DNA from: an uncultured Oscillospiraceae bacterium
GTDB lineage: Bacteria; Bacillota; Clostridia; Oscillospirales; Ruminococcaceae
Assembly (NCBI GenBank): GCA_934454435.1
Contig: CAKSGA010000028.1
Location: forward strand, 1-23,144
Direction of reading: 5' to 3'
Length of the DNA stretch: 23,144 bases
Shown here: piece after piece, positions 7,800 to 16,006 of the stretch
How the letters are laid out: each line of letters begins with the position of its first letter
How positions within the stretch are numbered: position 1 is the first letter of the stretch
The notes under the pieces: generated by a model
What the model saw: only the letters and a program-made list of their open reading frames with translations
Database searches by the model: none
What the model was told of the DNA's origin: nothing
Program-made: the position numbers and the translations under genes

Positions 7800-10700
7800 A
7801 TGAGCGAAAACAATGAGCAGGTCGAAAAGCTCCTTGGTGACTTCTTTGAGCGCCACACTGCCGGCGACCGGGAGGGCATGAACGAGGTACTGCAGAAGAT
7901 ACAGATGATGCTCTATTCCGGCGATGTTGACAGTACTCCGTTCAAGGACTACTTCAACAGCATGTACACCGGCAGAAGCGCAATAAATGTCGCTGGCATG
8001 GTGAACGATTACCCCAGGGAGTCCATTATCAGAGAGCTGCTGCAGAACGTTTTCGGCTGCGATTATGAAGATAGTGACATCAAGGTGATGATCGAGTTTC
8101 TCGATGAAGGTCAGGTCAAGCTGACCTACAACGAGACCGGTTTCTCGCTTGAGCAGGTGTTCTATTACCTTTCCGTAGGAAGAAACGACGGGAACAAGGA
8201 GCGTGAGGGCCGTTTCGGCCTGGGCGCAAAGAGCGTATTTGCGAACGTTGACTGGTTCAAGATGCGCTCCAACAACTACTCCCTGCGTGTCGTAAACGAC
8301 GGCGGAACGCTGAAGGTCCGTGAACTGGAGCTCACAGCGCCGCAGTTCAAGCATACGGAGATAGTATTTGCGCTTGATGAAGAGGACCAGAAGAAGCTCC
8401 ATCATAACCTCGTCACCATGACATCTGAAAAGGGCGACTATATGAACATGGTCGACCTGTGCTTCGCTTTCATCAGAAAGAAGCATCTCAAGGCGTCGGA
8501 CGAGCAGGAGAACCTCTCCAGAACATTCAACATAGCGATAATCTCCTTCGGCAAGCCCGAGGTCGTTTATAAAATTCAGGTGCACCGCCGGGACGAGAAC
8601 GATCTTCCCAAGATACGTTTCAGCGAGAACGGCAAGTCGGTCGCAGACTTCATTCACATGGAGGAGAACGGCTTCGTATACCTGATCCCGTTCGCAATTT
8701 CCGGTGCGAAGCGTGACGCTGCAAAGGTGCTCATGAGCAAGTACAACTACTTCTCCACCTTTGAGCTGACGGGTCTTGTAAAGGCAAGCAGGCAGGAGTT
8801 CCTGCAGGAGCAGCTGTCGGCGTTCTTCGTCAGCGTTCCGAACAGGTATATCACGAACAACCGTGCGGGTATCCGTCACGACTGCATCGAGGAAGTTTCC
8901 ACCGAGATAGAGGAGGATATCCTCGACATTGTTGAAGAGTATAAGAAGCTTTTCGTGCTTCAGCTCACCAAGCGCCCTGACAACCCTGAGCGCTATATGC
9001 TCAGGCCGGCGCAGTATGTGTTCGAGTTCTTCTACAATTACATAAGCACAAGTTCCCTTGTAAAGGAGCTCCGGGAGAAGTTTGCGGAGAGCATTTCAGT
9101 GAAATTCCCCGACCGTGAGGAACCGGTTTCATTCACGGACCTGAGGGAGAGAGGCTACTACACCGAAAGCGCCGACACCGACATCGAGGCTCACGATAAC
9201 GGTGAAGCCGGGCAGAAGCTGCTTGCAGAGCTCGACCAGATGCAGGAGTGGTACGGCGAGGAAGGCGACCGTGTATTCGTTGCGAAGTACGACTGGTATC
9301 GCCAGGAAACCAACGAAAAGGGCGTTGAGTACGCATATTCGTTCCGTCAGGACGGCCACGACTATCTGATGTGCTCCGACAAGAACCGCAATATCAAGGA
9401 TTACGGCCTGTCTGAGGGCTTCATGAACATTATCGGTCTGAAGCTCAAAAACTGTATCGTAAACGGCGCAGTTGCAGACGAGAATGCTCTGGAAGAGGCG
9501 TTCCGTGTTATCGACGACATGTTCGGCGAGAGCTACCGCATAGACATGAAGTACTTCCAGTTCATCATCACGTCCGGCGGCAGTGAGATACACTTCGAGA
9601 TCTCAAAGATACAGATCGGCAACCTCAAAAAGGCAATGGACGTTATCCATAGCCACGAGATGCGTTTTGAGAGCCATCAGATCTACAATCAGGTGATCAC
9701 GCTGATGGTGAATTCCTTCACCAACGGCAAGGACACCATGACTTTCCTGCGTGAGATAAAGAGCCAGGGCGGCGAAGTAACGCTGGCGCTGGATATCAAC
9801 AAGCGCTACCGCTTCTCCGCATACGGGAAGCAGTTCATGATCCCGCCGAACATCAGCAACACTGACCTGCTGGAGATCGTCGGCGATGTCTACATGCTTA
9901 TCGAGAGCGGCATGTTCAACGGGCGTGTGTTCGATTTCCCGTACAATCCCGGCCGCTACGACTATGACGCTGAGGAGATACTCACCGTTCTGCCAAACCT
10001 TGGCAATGCCGGGGCTGTGGCAGACAAGATCTCAAAGATCTACACCTGCGACCTGGGGCTCAGCAGAGTTGCGCTTCTTGGCGAGAACGACAAGATACTG
10101 CGTATCATCGACCCTGTTGACGGCATTCCCGCTGACCTTGAAGCAAAGACCGAAAAGTTCGTTGTTCTGCGTGACGGACTGAACAAGCCGCAGTTCGCAA
10201 AGTACATCGAGTTCATTCTCACCGGCAGACAGGGTGCGGCGCTTGCGGTGCTGTATTCCAGCTCCGAGGAGCCGAATCAGGTCCTGGTAGACCAGATACC
10301 CTACTATTACAAGCCGATACCCACGATACAGCACCGTGAGTTCGATTATCTCCGTGGCGAGGTAAGGCGCATTGCGGGAATAAAGGACCCCAGGCTGTAC
10401 AAGAACTTCTTCGCACGGGATATCAACGCAAAGCTGTACGGCTACGGCGGTTCCTGCCCGTGCTGCGGGTACGAGTCAAAGATGATCAACAGCTTTATCC
10501 TGAAGGATTTTTCGATAGGTCTGCTGAATGAAGAGGGCAAGGAGCAGAAGTTCCGCTTCTCGCTGTACCTCTGCGCAAACGACTCCTACGCTGCCGGCGG
10601 CTGGATAATCGATGATGTTTCCATCGGTGGCATGTCCCCGTTCCTCTGGCTGGAGGAGGTATCTCAGATCGATTACATTCCTCCGGAGTTCCTCTATTGC

Positions 10701-10859
10701 CGCATCAAGTACCGTCCGCAGGTGACTTACGATATCTGCGAGACCGGTTCCGGTGACGAGAACGCCGCAGGCGCAGTTTATGACGGCGCTCAGGAAGTCC
10801 TTGACTTCGTGCTTTCGCCGATGATGGCTGCTAAGTGGTTTGAGGAGAACCAGAAGTAA
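7800..10859 (+). CDS. Hsp90/sacsin-like GHKL ATPase, 1019 residues
   Basis: The N-terminal quarter carries a GHKL (Bergerat) ATP-binding fold of the sacsin type. The N box is RESIIRELLQN (73-83) with E79 and N83. The G1 region is LTYNETGFSLEQVFYYLSVG (108-127). The G2 box is REGRFGLGAKSVF (135-147). Such domains bind ATP and act as ATP-driven clamps in Hsp90, MutL, MORC and sacsin-like proteins. The remaining 800 residues match nothing I recognise, except a cysteine cluster CPCCG (886-890) with C925 in LYLCAND, which could bind a metal. There is no signal peptide or membrane segment. It ends at a strong terminator and is co-oriented with the SNF2-like gene. Codon use resembles its neighbours. 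Function unknown; a DNA-directed or defence role is inference from domain pairing. Confidence 0.78.
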   Translation: MSENNEQVEKLLGDFFERHTAGDREGMNEVLQKIQMMLYSGDVDSTPFKDYFNSMYTGRSAINVAGMVNDYPRESIIRELLQNVFGCDYEDSDIKVMIEFLDEGQVKLTYNETGFSLEQVFYYLSVGRNDGNKEREGRFGLGAKSVFANVDWFKMRSNNYSLRVVNDGGTLKVRELELTAPQFKHTEIVFALDEEDQKKLHHNLVTMTSEKGDYMNMVDLCFAFIRKKHLKASDEQENLSRTFNIAIISFGKPEVVYKIQVHRRDENDLPKIRFSENGKSVADFIHMEENGFVYLIPFAISGAKRDAAKVLMSKYNYFSTFELTGLVKASRQEFLQEQLSAFFVSVPNRYITNNRAGIRHDCIEEVSTEIEEDILDIVEEYKKLFVLQLTKRPDNPERYMLRPAQYVFEFFYNYISTSSLVKELREKFAESISVKFPDREEPVSFTDLRERGYYTESADTDIEAHDNGEAGQKLLAELDQMQEWYGEEGDRVFVAKYDWYRQETNEKGVEYAYSFRQDGHDYLMCSDKNRNIKDYGLSEGFMNIIGLKLKNCIVNGAVADENALEEAFRVIDDMFGESYRIDMKYFQFIITSGGSEIHFEISKIQIGNLKKAMDVIHSHEMRFESHQIYNQVITLMVNSFTNGKDTMTFLREIKSQGGEVTLALDINKRYRFSAYGKQFMIPPNISNTDLLEIVGDVYMLIESGMFNGRVFDFPYNPGRYDYDAEEILTVLPNLGNAGAVADKISKIYTCDLGLSRVALLGENDKILRIIDPVDGIPADLEAKTEKFVVLRDGLNKPQFAKYIEFILTGRQGAALAVLYSSSEEPNQVLVDQIPYYYKPIPTIQHREFDYLRGEVRRIAGIKDPRLYKNFFARDINAKLYGYGGSCPCCGYESKMINSFILKDFSIGLLNEEGKEQKFRFSLYLCANDSYAAGGWIIDDVSIGGMSPFLWLEEVSQIDYIPPEFLYCRIKYRPQVTYDICETGSGDENAAGAVYDGAQEVLDFVLSPMMAAKWFEENQK

Positions 10860-10867
10860 ATAATTAG

Positions 10868-10897
10868 GACCTGGCAGCGATAGCTGCCAGGTCTTTT
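10868..10897 (+). terminator. Terminator of the SNF2-like/GHKL unit
   Basis: GACCTGGCAGC-GATA-GCTGCCAGGTC is a perfect 11-bp stem with a tetraloop, followed on the plus strand by TTTTGTT. It begins 8 bp after the GHKL stop. The minus-strand transglutaminase-like gene ends just beyond it, so the hairpin may also serve that convergent operon, though the T run on that side is poorer. Confidence 0.9.
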
Positions 10898-10898
10898 G

Positions 10899-12194
10899 TT
10901 ATAAAATCATTACCAGCTTTCCCGAAGTGTCAACGGTGTAGTCCAGTTTTGGGCGCCGCAGCTCATGACCGCCGGAGTCCTTTTCCGCCGTCCACAGCAT
11001 CTGATTGAGGGTCAGCATGCTCTGTGAGAGGTAGGTGTTCGGCATGAGGGAAAGGTAGCCGAGATACGATCCGGTCTTTTCGCCCTCGGTGATCAGGTTC
11101 ATATCCTCGCCGTCAACGGTGCGCCAGCCGATATCGGTGGTGGGGTCCAACTCGAACCATTCACCGTCAATGAAAACCGCAGCCCACATGTGCGAAGCGT
11201 CCGTGTTTTCAATGCTTATCGCCGGAATTTTCTGCGCCCGGCACATGGTTATAAGGACGTTCGCAAAGTCCCAGCAGACGCCGACATGGGTGTCGTACAT
11301 GCTGTAGGTGCCGCTCCAGTCGGCGTTTGCACGCTCCCTGCGTTCGTTCAGTATGTCCGCCATGTAGCTGTCGTAGGAGATGTTGTCGGTCAGCCATTCG
11401 TACATTGTCAGAAGCTTCCTGCCGTCCGACCAGTCAGGGCGGGTCAGCTCAGAGGAAAGCTTGATCCACAGGTCAGTGTCGCACCGGTATTCCTCGCTGT
11501 ATGGGAATACCGGATAGGTCAGACGCATTGTTTCATAGCTGTTTCCGGGGGTCACTTCAAAGAGGTCTATCAGCTCATATAGCTTGACCCGGCGCTCTGC
11601 GTGAGTCCTGACCTGCTCGGAATTTTCTGAGGTGGTGCAGAACATCGTCAGACCGTCTGCGGTGTAGAACGCAAGCTGCGCCTGCTTCCCGTTGGAAAGC
11701 TCTGCCCGGAGGTAGTACAGTCCCGGCTCCAGCTCAGAGGTGTCGATGGTCACTTTCCTGGACTTCACAGCGGCGGACCTGGTGGAAACATCGTTCACGA
11801 GTTCCGCACTTTTGACTGTCACACCGCTCAGTGAGTAGTCGTAGAACCAGTAGGAAAGCGCTCTGCTGGAGATCTCGCCTTTCAGCCCGTAGTACATTTC
11901 GGCGTCACAGTATGTGTCGTCAGCGCCGAAGCCGCAGGCGGCATTGTAACGGAAATCGCACAGCCACGGGTCGGTCCCGTCGATCCTGAGGTTATCGGTG
12001 CTGCAGGGGTATTGCACCGTGGTGAACCTGTCCGGTCTGACTTCCAGGGTCGCCGGAGCGGGAGCGATCTCAGCGGCGTAGGGTGCTGCTTCAAGGGTCT
12101 GTATCCCGGAAGCAGGGGACGGCTCTGCCGGGGTCTGGCAGCCGGAAAGTAAAACAGCAGCCGCAAGCAGCGGGGCGATGACCAGCTTTTTCAT
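10899..12194 (-). CDS. Transglutaminase-like lipoprotein
   Basis: A 431-residue lipoprotein. A short signal peptide ends in the lipobox LLSGC (C19), so the protein is exported and lipid-anchored. A beta-rich stretch is followed by a transglutaminase/cysteine-protease core with the expected triad: C307 in GVCWDFANVL, H335 in SHMWAAVFI and D350 in WFELDPTTD. Bacterial members are usually proteases, amidases or peptide cyclases rather than true cross-linking enzymes; the substrate is unknown. The ATG follows AAAGGAG. The gene starts 16 bp after aguA with no terminator between, so it is co-transcribed with the putrescine genes. Confidence 0.85.
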   Translation of the reverse strand: MKKLVIAPLLAAAVLLSGCQTPAEPSPASGIQTLEAAPYAAEIAPAPATLEVRPDRFTTVQYPCSTDNLRIDGTDPWLCDFRYNAACGFGADDTYCDAEMYYGLKGEISSRALSYWFYDYSLSGVTVKSAELVNDVSTRSAAVKSRKVTIDTSELEPGLYYLRAELSNGKQAQLAFYTADGLTMFCTTSENSEQVRTHAERRVKLYELIDLFEVTPGNSYETMRLTYPVFPYSEEYRCDTDLWIKLSSELTRPDWSDGRKLLTMYEWLTDNISYDSYMADILNERRERANADWSGTYSMYDTHVGVCWDFANVLITMCRAQKIPAISIENTDASHMWAAVFIDGEWFELDPTTDIGWRTVDGEDMNLITEGEKTGSYLGYLSLMPNTYLSQSMLTLNQMLWTAEKDSGGHELRRPKLDYTVDTSGKLVMIL

Positions 12195-12210
12195 AGGCTC
12201 TCCTTTACAT

Positions 12211-13308
12211 TTAACGTGTGAATGAGGGTATCTGCTGTGTTATGCAGTGGATATTTCCACCGCCTATGAGGATATCCCGGGCGTAAACCGGTATGACCTC
12301 CCGCTCCGGGAACAGCTCCTGGAGCTTCTGCCGTGCGGGCTCGTCCGCAGGGTCGCCGAAGAACGGCATGACCACTGCACCGTTGGATATGTAAAAGTTC
12401 ACGTAGCTTGCCGCAAGGCGCTCCCCCGGGGTACGGGTGGGCTCGAAGTCCATCGTGTCAAGTCCGTCGCATTCCTCTGCGGTGATGGTGACGGGCCTGG
12501 GAAGCATGAGCTTGTGCACCTTTATTCTGCGCCCCTTTGCGTCCGTGGAGTTCTCCAGTATCTCCAGGCAGGAGCGTGACATCTCATACTGGGGGTCGGA
12601 GGTGTCGTCAGTCCACGCCAGCACGACCTCTCCGGGTCTTACGAATGCGCAGATGTTGTCAACATGCTCGTTGGTTTCATCATTGTAAATGCCCCGGTCC
12701 AGCCAGAGGACCTTTTCAGCGCCGAGGTATTCGAGAAGGTGTGCTTCTATCTGCTGCTGTGTAAGTCCGGGGTTTCTTCCTGCGCTGAGCAGGCACGCCT
12801 TTGTCGTGAGGATAGTCCCCTCGCCGTCGGAGTGTATCGAGCCGCCCTCCAGCACGAAGCCGGAACTGTCGTACATGTCCTTGTCGAATAGGTCGCATAG
12901 TTTGCGGGCCATCTTGTCGTCAAGGTCCCAGGGGAAGTACAGACCGTCCTCAAGCCCGCCCCAGGCGTTGAAGCTCCAGTTCACGCCACGTATTTCGGAG
13001 CCATTGGTGACGAATGTCGGTGCATAGTCCCTCGCCCAGCTGTCGTTGCTGGACATCTCCACCACCCTGATGTGCGGAGGTAGCATTCTGCGGGCGTTTT
13101 CGTACTGTTTTGCGCTGGCGCAGACAGTGACTTTCTCGCTGCGGGCGATGGCGGTGCAGACCTGCACGAACGCCTTCCTTGCAGCATATGCGCCGTACTG
13201 CCAGGAGTCTGAGCGCTCTGGGAAAATAAGAATACAGCCGTAGTGCGGGGAGAATTCCGCAGGCATGAAGAACCCGTCCTGCTTCGGGGTAGAATCAAGT
13301 ACTCTCAT
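12211..13308 (-). CDS. aguA: Agmatine deiminase
   Basis: A 365-residue enzyme of the guanidine-modifying superfamily that hydrolyses agmatine to N-carbamoylputrescine and ammonia. Signature segments: WARDYAPTFV (91-100), FVLEGGSIHSDGEGT (151-165), NDETNEHVDN (209-218, catalytic H215) and GGGNIHCITQQIP (349-361, nucleophile C355). Length is normal for the family. The ATG at 13306-13308 lies 3 bp after the aguB stop, and its GAGAGG ribosome site is inside the end of aguB, indicating translational coupling. With aguB it makes the arginine-decarboxylase route to putrescine; the decarboxylase itself is not in the window. Confidence 0.95.
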   Translation of the reverse strand: MRVLDSTPKQDGFFMPAEFSPHYGCILIFPERSDSWQYGAYAARKAFVQVCTAIARSEKVTVCASAKQYENARRMLPPHIRVVEMSSNDSWARDYAPTFVTNGSEIRGVNWSFNAWGGLEDGLYFPWDLDDKMARKLCDLFDKDMYDSSGFVLEGGSIHSDGEGTILTTKACLLSAGRNPGLTQQQIEAHLLEYLGAEKVLWLDRGIYNDETNEHVDNICAFVRPGEVVLAWTDDTSDPQYEMSRSCLEILENSTDAKGRRIKVHKLMLPRPVTITAEECDGLDTMDFEPTRTPGERLAASYVNFYISNGAVVMPFFGDPADEPARQKLQELFPEREVIPVYARDILIGGGNIHCITQQIPSFTR

Positions 13309-13311
13309 GTG

Positions 13312-14190
13312 TTACCTCTCGGTTATCTTTCCGTACATTTCCGGGCGACGGTCACGGAACACGCCCCAGCTCAGGCGCATGTCACGGAGCTCGTCCAGGT
13401 CGAAGCTGTGGGTGAGGATCATGTCAGAGCTGCGGTCAGCGCATTCAACAAGCGCACCGGTGTTGTCTGCAATGAAGCTGCTGCCGTAGAATGTCAGGGA
13501 AGAGGACTGGTTCTGGTTTTCACTGTCGGGACGGACCGTTTCGGTGCCGATACGGTTCGCAGCGACTACAGGCACGAGGTTAGCCGCAGCGTGACCCTGC
13601 ATACAGCGCTGCCAGTGTGGCATGCTGTCGCATTCAAGGACGGGCTCGGAGCCGATAGCAGTGGGGTAGAGCAGTATCTCAGCGCCCATCAGAGCCATAC
13701 AGCGTGCGGCTTCCGGGAACCACTGATCCCAGCAGATACCCACGCCGATCTTTCCGAACCTTGTGTCCCAGACCTTGAAACCTGTCCCGCCGGGGGTGAA
13801 ATAGAACTTTTCCTGGTAGAAGTGGTCATCGGGGATATGGGTCTTGCGGTAGACTCCCATTACGGAGCCGTCGGCGTCGATCATTGCAATGCTGTTGTAG
13901 AGCACGTTGCCGTCCTGCTCGTAGAAGCTGACGGGGAGTGCCACGCCGAGCTCCGCAGCGACCTTGCGGAAGTGCTGCACCGCCGGGTTCTCATCGACCG
14001 GGGAAGCGAGTCTGTAGCTGTCGTAGCGGCGTTCCTGGCAGAAATACCAGTTCTCGAAGAGCTCCGGCAGAAGAATTACCTGTGCGCCCTCTGCCGCCGC
14101 CTGCCGAACCAGCCTGTCGGCTTTTTCGATGGATTTTTCCGGCGTTTCCGGCACGGACATCTGAATGGCTGAAACTGTGATATTGCGCAT
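13312..14190 (-). CDS. aguB: N-carbamoylputrescine amidase
   Basis: A 292-residue nitrilase-superfamily (carbon-nitrogen hydrolase) enzyme that converts N-carbamoylputrescine to putrescine, CO2 and ammonia. The Glu-Lys-Cys triad is visible: E43 in LLPELFENWYF, K116 in YRKTHIPDDHFYQEKFYF and C153 in GICWDQWFPEAAR. The segments around the lysine and cysteine are characteristic of this subfamily. The ATG follows AAAGGAG with 6-nt spacing. First gene of the aguB-aguA-lipoprotein operon, under a perfect-consensus promoter, with a terminator-like hairpin in its leader. Confidence 0.95.
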   Translation of the reverse strand: MRNITVSAIQMSVPETPEKSIEKADRLVRQAAAEGAQVILLPELFENWYFCQERRYDSYRLASPVDENPAVQHFRKVAAELGVALPVSFYEQDGNVLYNSIAMIDADGSVMGVYRKTHIPDDHFYQEKFYFTPGGTGFKVWDTRFGKIGVGICWDQWFPEAARCMALMGAEILLYPTAIGSEPVLECDSMPHWQRCMQGHAAANLVPVVAANRIGTETVRPDSENQNQSSSLTFYGSSFIADNTGALVECADRSSDMILTHSFDLDELRDMRLSWGVFRDRRPEMYGKITER

Positions 14191-14229
14191 TTGAAACTCC
14201 TTTGCTGAATTGAATACCTTTCATATCAG

Positions 14230-14261
14230 AAAACGGCGCCGCAGCTGGGCAGGGCGCCGTT
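14230..14261 (-). terminator. Terminator-like hairpin in the aguB leader
   Basis: AACGGCGCC (14232-14240) and GGCGCCGTT (14253-14261) form a perfect 9-bp stem with a 12-nt loop, followed on the minus strand by a TTTT run. It lies downstream of the aguB promoter and upstream of its ribosome site. It is also the only visible terminator for the gene at 14331-15716. It may therefore end upstream transcripts and attenuate the agu operon. Confidence 0.6.
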
Positions 14262-14286
14262 GTAACGATCCTTTCAGACCATCTCA

Positions 14287-14315
14287 ATTATAGCATAATA
14301 TGCGGGGTATGTCAA
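14287..14315 (-). promoter_or_regulatory. Sigma-A promoter of the aguB operon
   Basis: Perfect TTGACA (14310-14315) and TATAAT (14287-14292) boxes with a 17-bp spacer on the minus strand. The predicted start is near 14280, giving a leader of about 90 nt that contains the hairpin at 14232-14261. Confidence 0.88.
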
Positions 14316-14330
14316 GTCAGAAGGCTCTTT

Positions 14331-15716
14331 TTACTGAGCTGTGAGGCAGTCTGCGATGTAGTTCATGAAGTTCCCGTAGGACTTCATGAACTCGAGTGCG
14401 GGGACGTCAAGGGTCGTTTTATCGGCGGAGGAACAGCCGTCGGTGAGCGCCGTCATGAGCTTGTTGTATTCTTCCACTGTGATCTTGTCGTAGCTCTGGC
14501 CCTCCAGAACAGCCCAGTTTCCAAGGCTGTCGTGCTCCAGGCTGCCGAGGAGCTTCATGCTCTTTTTACCGACCTTGTAGAAACTGTCGAACACATCGGT
14601 AGCGGTTTCGGCGTTGAGACCAGCGGTGAACGGAACTTCAGCGGTGGTGTGGAGTATGTAGTCGGAGCCCTTTCTGAGCACCTCGAAATCAAGCCCGCAG
14701 GGAACGACGGAGCCGAGCTCCTTTATCTTTCCGCCGGACAGCCTGTAGCATACGGCTGCGTAGGACTTATAGGACGGATAGACCATCACGGCGAGCCAGT
14801 CGTCGCCCATCTGGTAAGTGTAGAGCGAGATCGCCGGAGTCACCATGGCATCGTCTGCGCCGATGGAGTTCCACTTTTTGTTCCATTTCCTCACCAGACC
14901 CTCGCTGTAGACCGTAACATCGTCCCGCAGCCCGGCGGTGTTGAGGACATACCGCATCGGAGCCCTGCCGATCTGTGCGATCCTTCCGTTTACAAAGGAG
15001 ACCTCAAGAATGCTGGTGTTTTCATCGGCGTCTATTTCAGATTCCAGTACCAGTCCGGTAGATCTGCCTGTCGGGACTTCCTCTGCGCAGGAGTAGTCAG
15101 CTTTCAGCATGTCCAGTGCTTCGTTTACGTCCATATCCTCGGAGCTGAGCACTTCATCGCCGATACCGGTAGTCACTGTCTTGGCGGAGTCTATGAGCGG
15201 CACGAGCCGGATAAGCGTGTTGCAGCTGCAGTTCTTTACATCGTCGTCGCCGAGGCAGAAAAGATTTGCCTTGTCCGCAATGTCGATGTCGATGGTTTTT
15301 GACTTGAATGTGCCGTTATAGGCGGTGTAAAGCAGGGCGCCGTCCCTGACGTCCAGCTTTGCCTTTGAGCCGATGGAGAGGGTCCCGTTATTTATCACCG
15401 AGCCGGAAATGAGTAACGTGCCGCCTTTTACCGTAACGCTTCCGCCGTTTTCGATGTACAGCGTGCCCTTTACCTTGCAGCCACGGGTCAGCACAAGATT
15501 TTTTCCGCTTGGCACGATGAATGCTTCGCCGGATTTCACTACCAGAGTGTTCTTGACTGTCCTGTCGGTCTGCAGGCAGGCGGTGCTGAGCTGTGCAGAG
15601 CTTGCGTATTCAGCGGAGCTGCCAAGACGTTTCATCGGTATATTGGCGGCGGTAGCTGAAACTGTGATCATCATTGCAGCCGCCAGTGCAGCGGCTGTGG
15701 AAATAAATCTTTTCAT
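14331..15716 (-). CDS. Secreted protein of unknown function with beta-helix-like repeats
   Basis: A 461-residue exported protein. Its signal peptide (MKRFISTAAALAAAMMITVS, then ATAA) has no lipobox, so the product is released or wall-associated. Residues of about 55 to 135 are short glycine-punctuated strands (LVVKSGEAFIVPSGKN, LYIENGGSVTVKGGTLLIS, GSVINNGTLSIGSKAKLDV) of the kind that form a right-handed beta-helix or roll. The rest is an unassigned globular region. I do not recognise a family. The ATG follows GTGAGGT. No convincing promoter was found upstream; downstream it runs directly into the agu promoter region with no terminator of its own before 14261. Confidence 0.8.
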   Translation of the reverse strand: MKRFISTAAALAAAMMITVSATAANIPMKRLGSSAEYASSAQLSTACLQTDRTVKNTLVVKSGEAFIVPSGKNLVLTRGCKVKGTLYIENGGSVTVKGGTLLISGSVINNGTLSIGSKAKLDVRDGALLYTAYNGTFKSKTIDIDIADKANLFCLGDDDVKNCSCNTLIRLVPLIDSAKTVTTGIGDEVLSSEDMDVNEALDMLKADYSCAEEVPTGRSTGLVLESEIDADENTSILEVSFVNGRIAQIGRAPMRYVLNTAGLRDDVTVYSEGLVRKWNKKWNSIGADDAMVTPAISLYTYQMGDDWLAVMVYPSYKSYAAVCYRLSGGKIKELGSVVPCGLDFEVLRKGSDYILHTTAEVPFTAGLNAETATDVFDSFYKVGKKSMKLLGSLEHDSLGNWAVLEGQSYDKITVEEYNKLMTALTDGCSSADKTTLDVPALEFMKSYGNFMNYIADCLTAQ

Positions 15717-15800
15717 AAAAATACCTCACTTCCCGGCAAATTATCGCCTTTCTATAAATAAAACCACACTGGGAGGAAATATGTTGCAGGAATTTTGAAA

Positions 15801-15832
15801 AAATAAAAGGTGCCGTGAATTTCACAGCACCT
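15801..15832 (-). terminator. Terminator hairpin, left copy of a 25-bp target duplication
   Basis: AGGTGCCGTGAA/TTTCACAGCACCT (15808-15832) is a near-perfect palindrome. On the minus strand it is followed by a T-rich run complementary to 15801-15808, making a good terminator for the purD/membrane-protein operon. An exact second copy lies at 15963-15987, on the far side of the inserted 130-bp element. Confidence 0.8.
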
Positions 15833-15962
15833 CAGGCTGTCGATAAACCCTCACCTTCGTCGTCACTCCACACAGCGACAGGCACAAAGCCTAGTCGCTG
15901 TGCGGGTTCCTAGAATCTGAGGGCTTCTCAACAGCCTGATTTTCTACTTTTTCAACAAGCTG
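15833..15962. mobile_element. MITE-like element, copy A, 130 bp, with structured core
   Basis: The ends are CAGGCTGTCGATAAA and, read from the other side, CAGCTTGTTGAAAAA, imperfect inverted repeats that match the IS end at 22866. There is no open frame of note. It can fold into P1 (CAGGCTGT 15833-15840 with ACAGCCTG 15931-15938), P2 (CCCTCA 15848-15853 with TGAGGG 15918-15923) and P3 (CACAGCGAC 15871-15879 with GTCGCTGTG 15894-15902), capped by AGGC-ACAAA-GCCT. Flanking 25-bp direct repeats mark an insertion. It lies in the 3' region of the purD operon transcript. It is paired with copy B at 19031-19162. The 290-bp gap 15717-16006 holds this element and its flanking hairpins and no gene. Confidence 0.8.
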
Positions 15963-15987
15963 AGGTGCCGTGAATTTCACAGCACCT
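15963..15987. repeat. Right copy of the 25-bp palindromic target duplication
   Basis: Identical over 25 bp to 15808-15832. On the minus strand it is now followed by the element end instead of a T run, so it should no longer terminate well. It forms a direct repeat bracketing element A exactly. Confidence 0.85.
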
Positions 15988-16006
15988 CTTAAAAATAACA
16001 GACATC

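Noticed and set aside
7770..8879. Minus-strand open frame of 369 codons inside the GHKL gene
   Set aside because: It is antisense to the GHKL motifs themselves, and its repetitive valine/leucine-rich text is typical of the reverse strand of biased coding sequence.
5758..10859. The SNF2-like/GHKL pair as a recently acquired island
   Set aside because: No integrase, tRNA target, flanking repeats or clear change in base composition was seen next to the pair. The mobile elements in the window lie more than 5 kb away.
13243..14172. Plus-strand open frame of 309 codons opposite aguB
   Set aside because: It is antisense to aguB, whose catalytic triad and operon spacing are unambiguous.
15717..15807. 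Promoter for the secreted protein at 14331-15716
   Set aside because: Only poor matches (for example TATAGA with no acceptable -35 box) were found, so no promoter is reported there.
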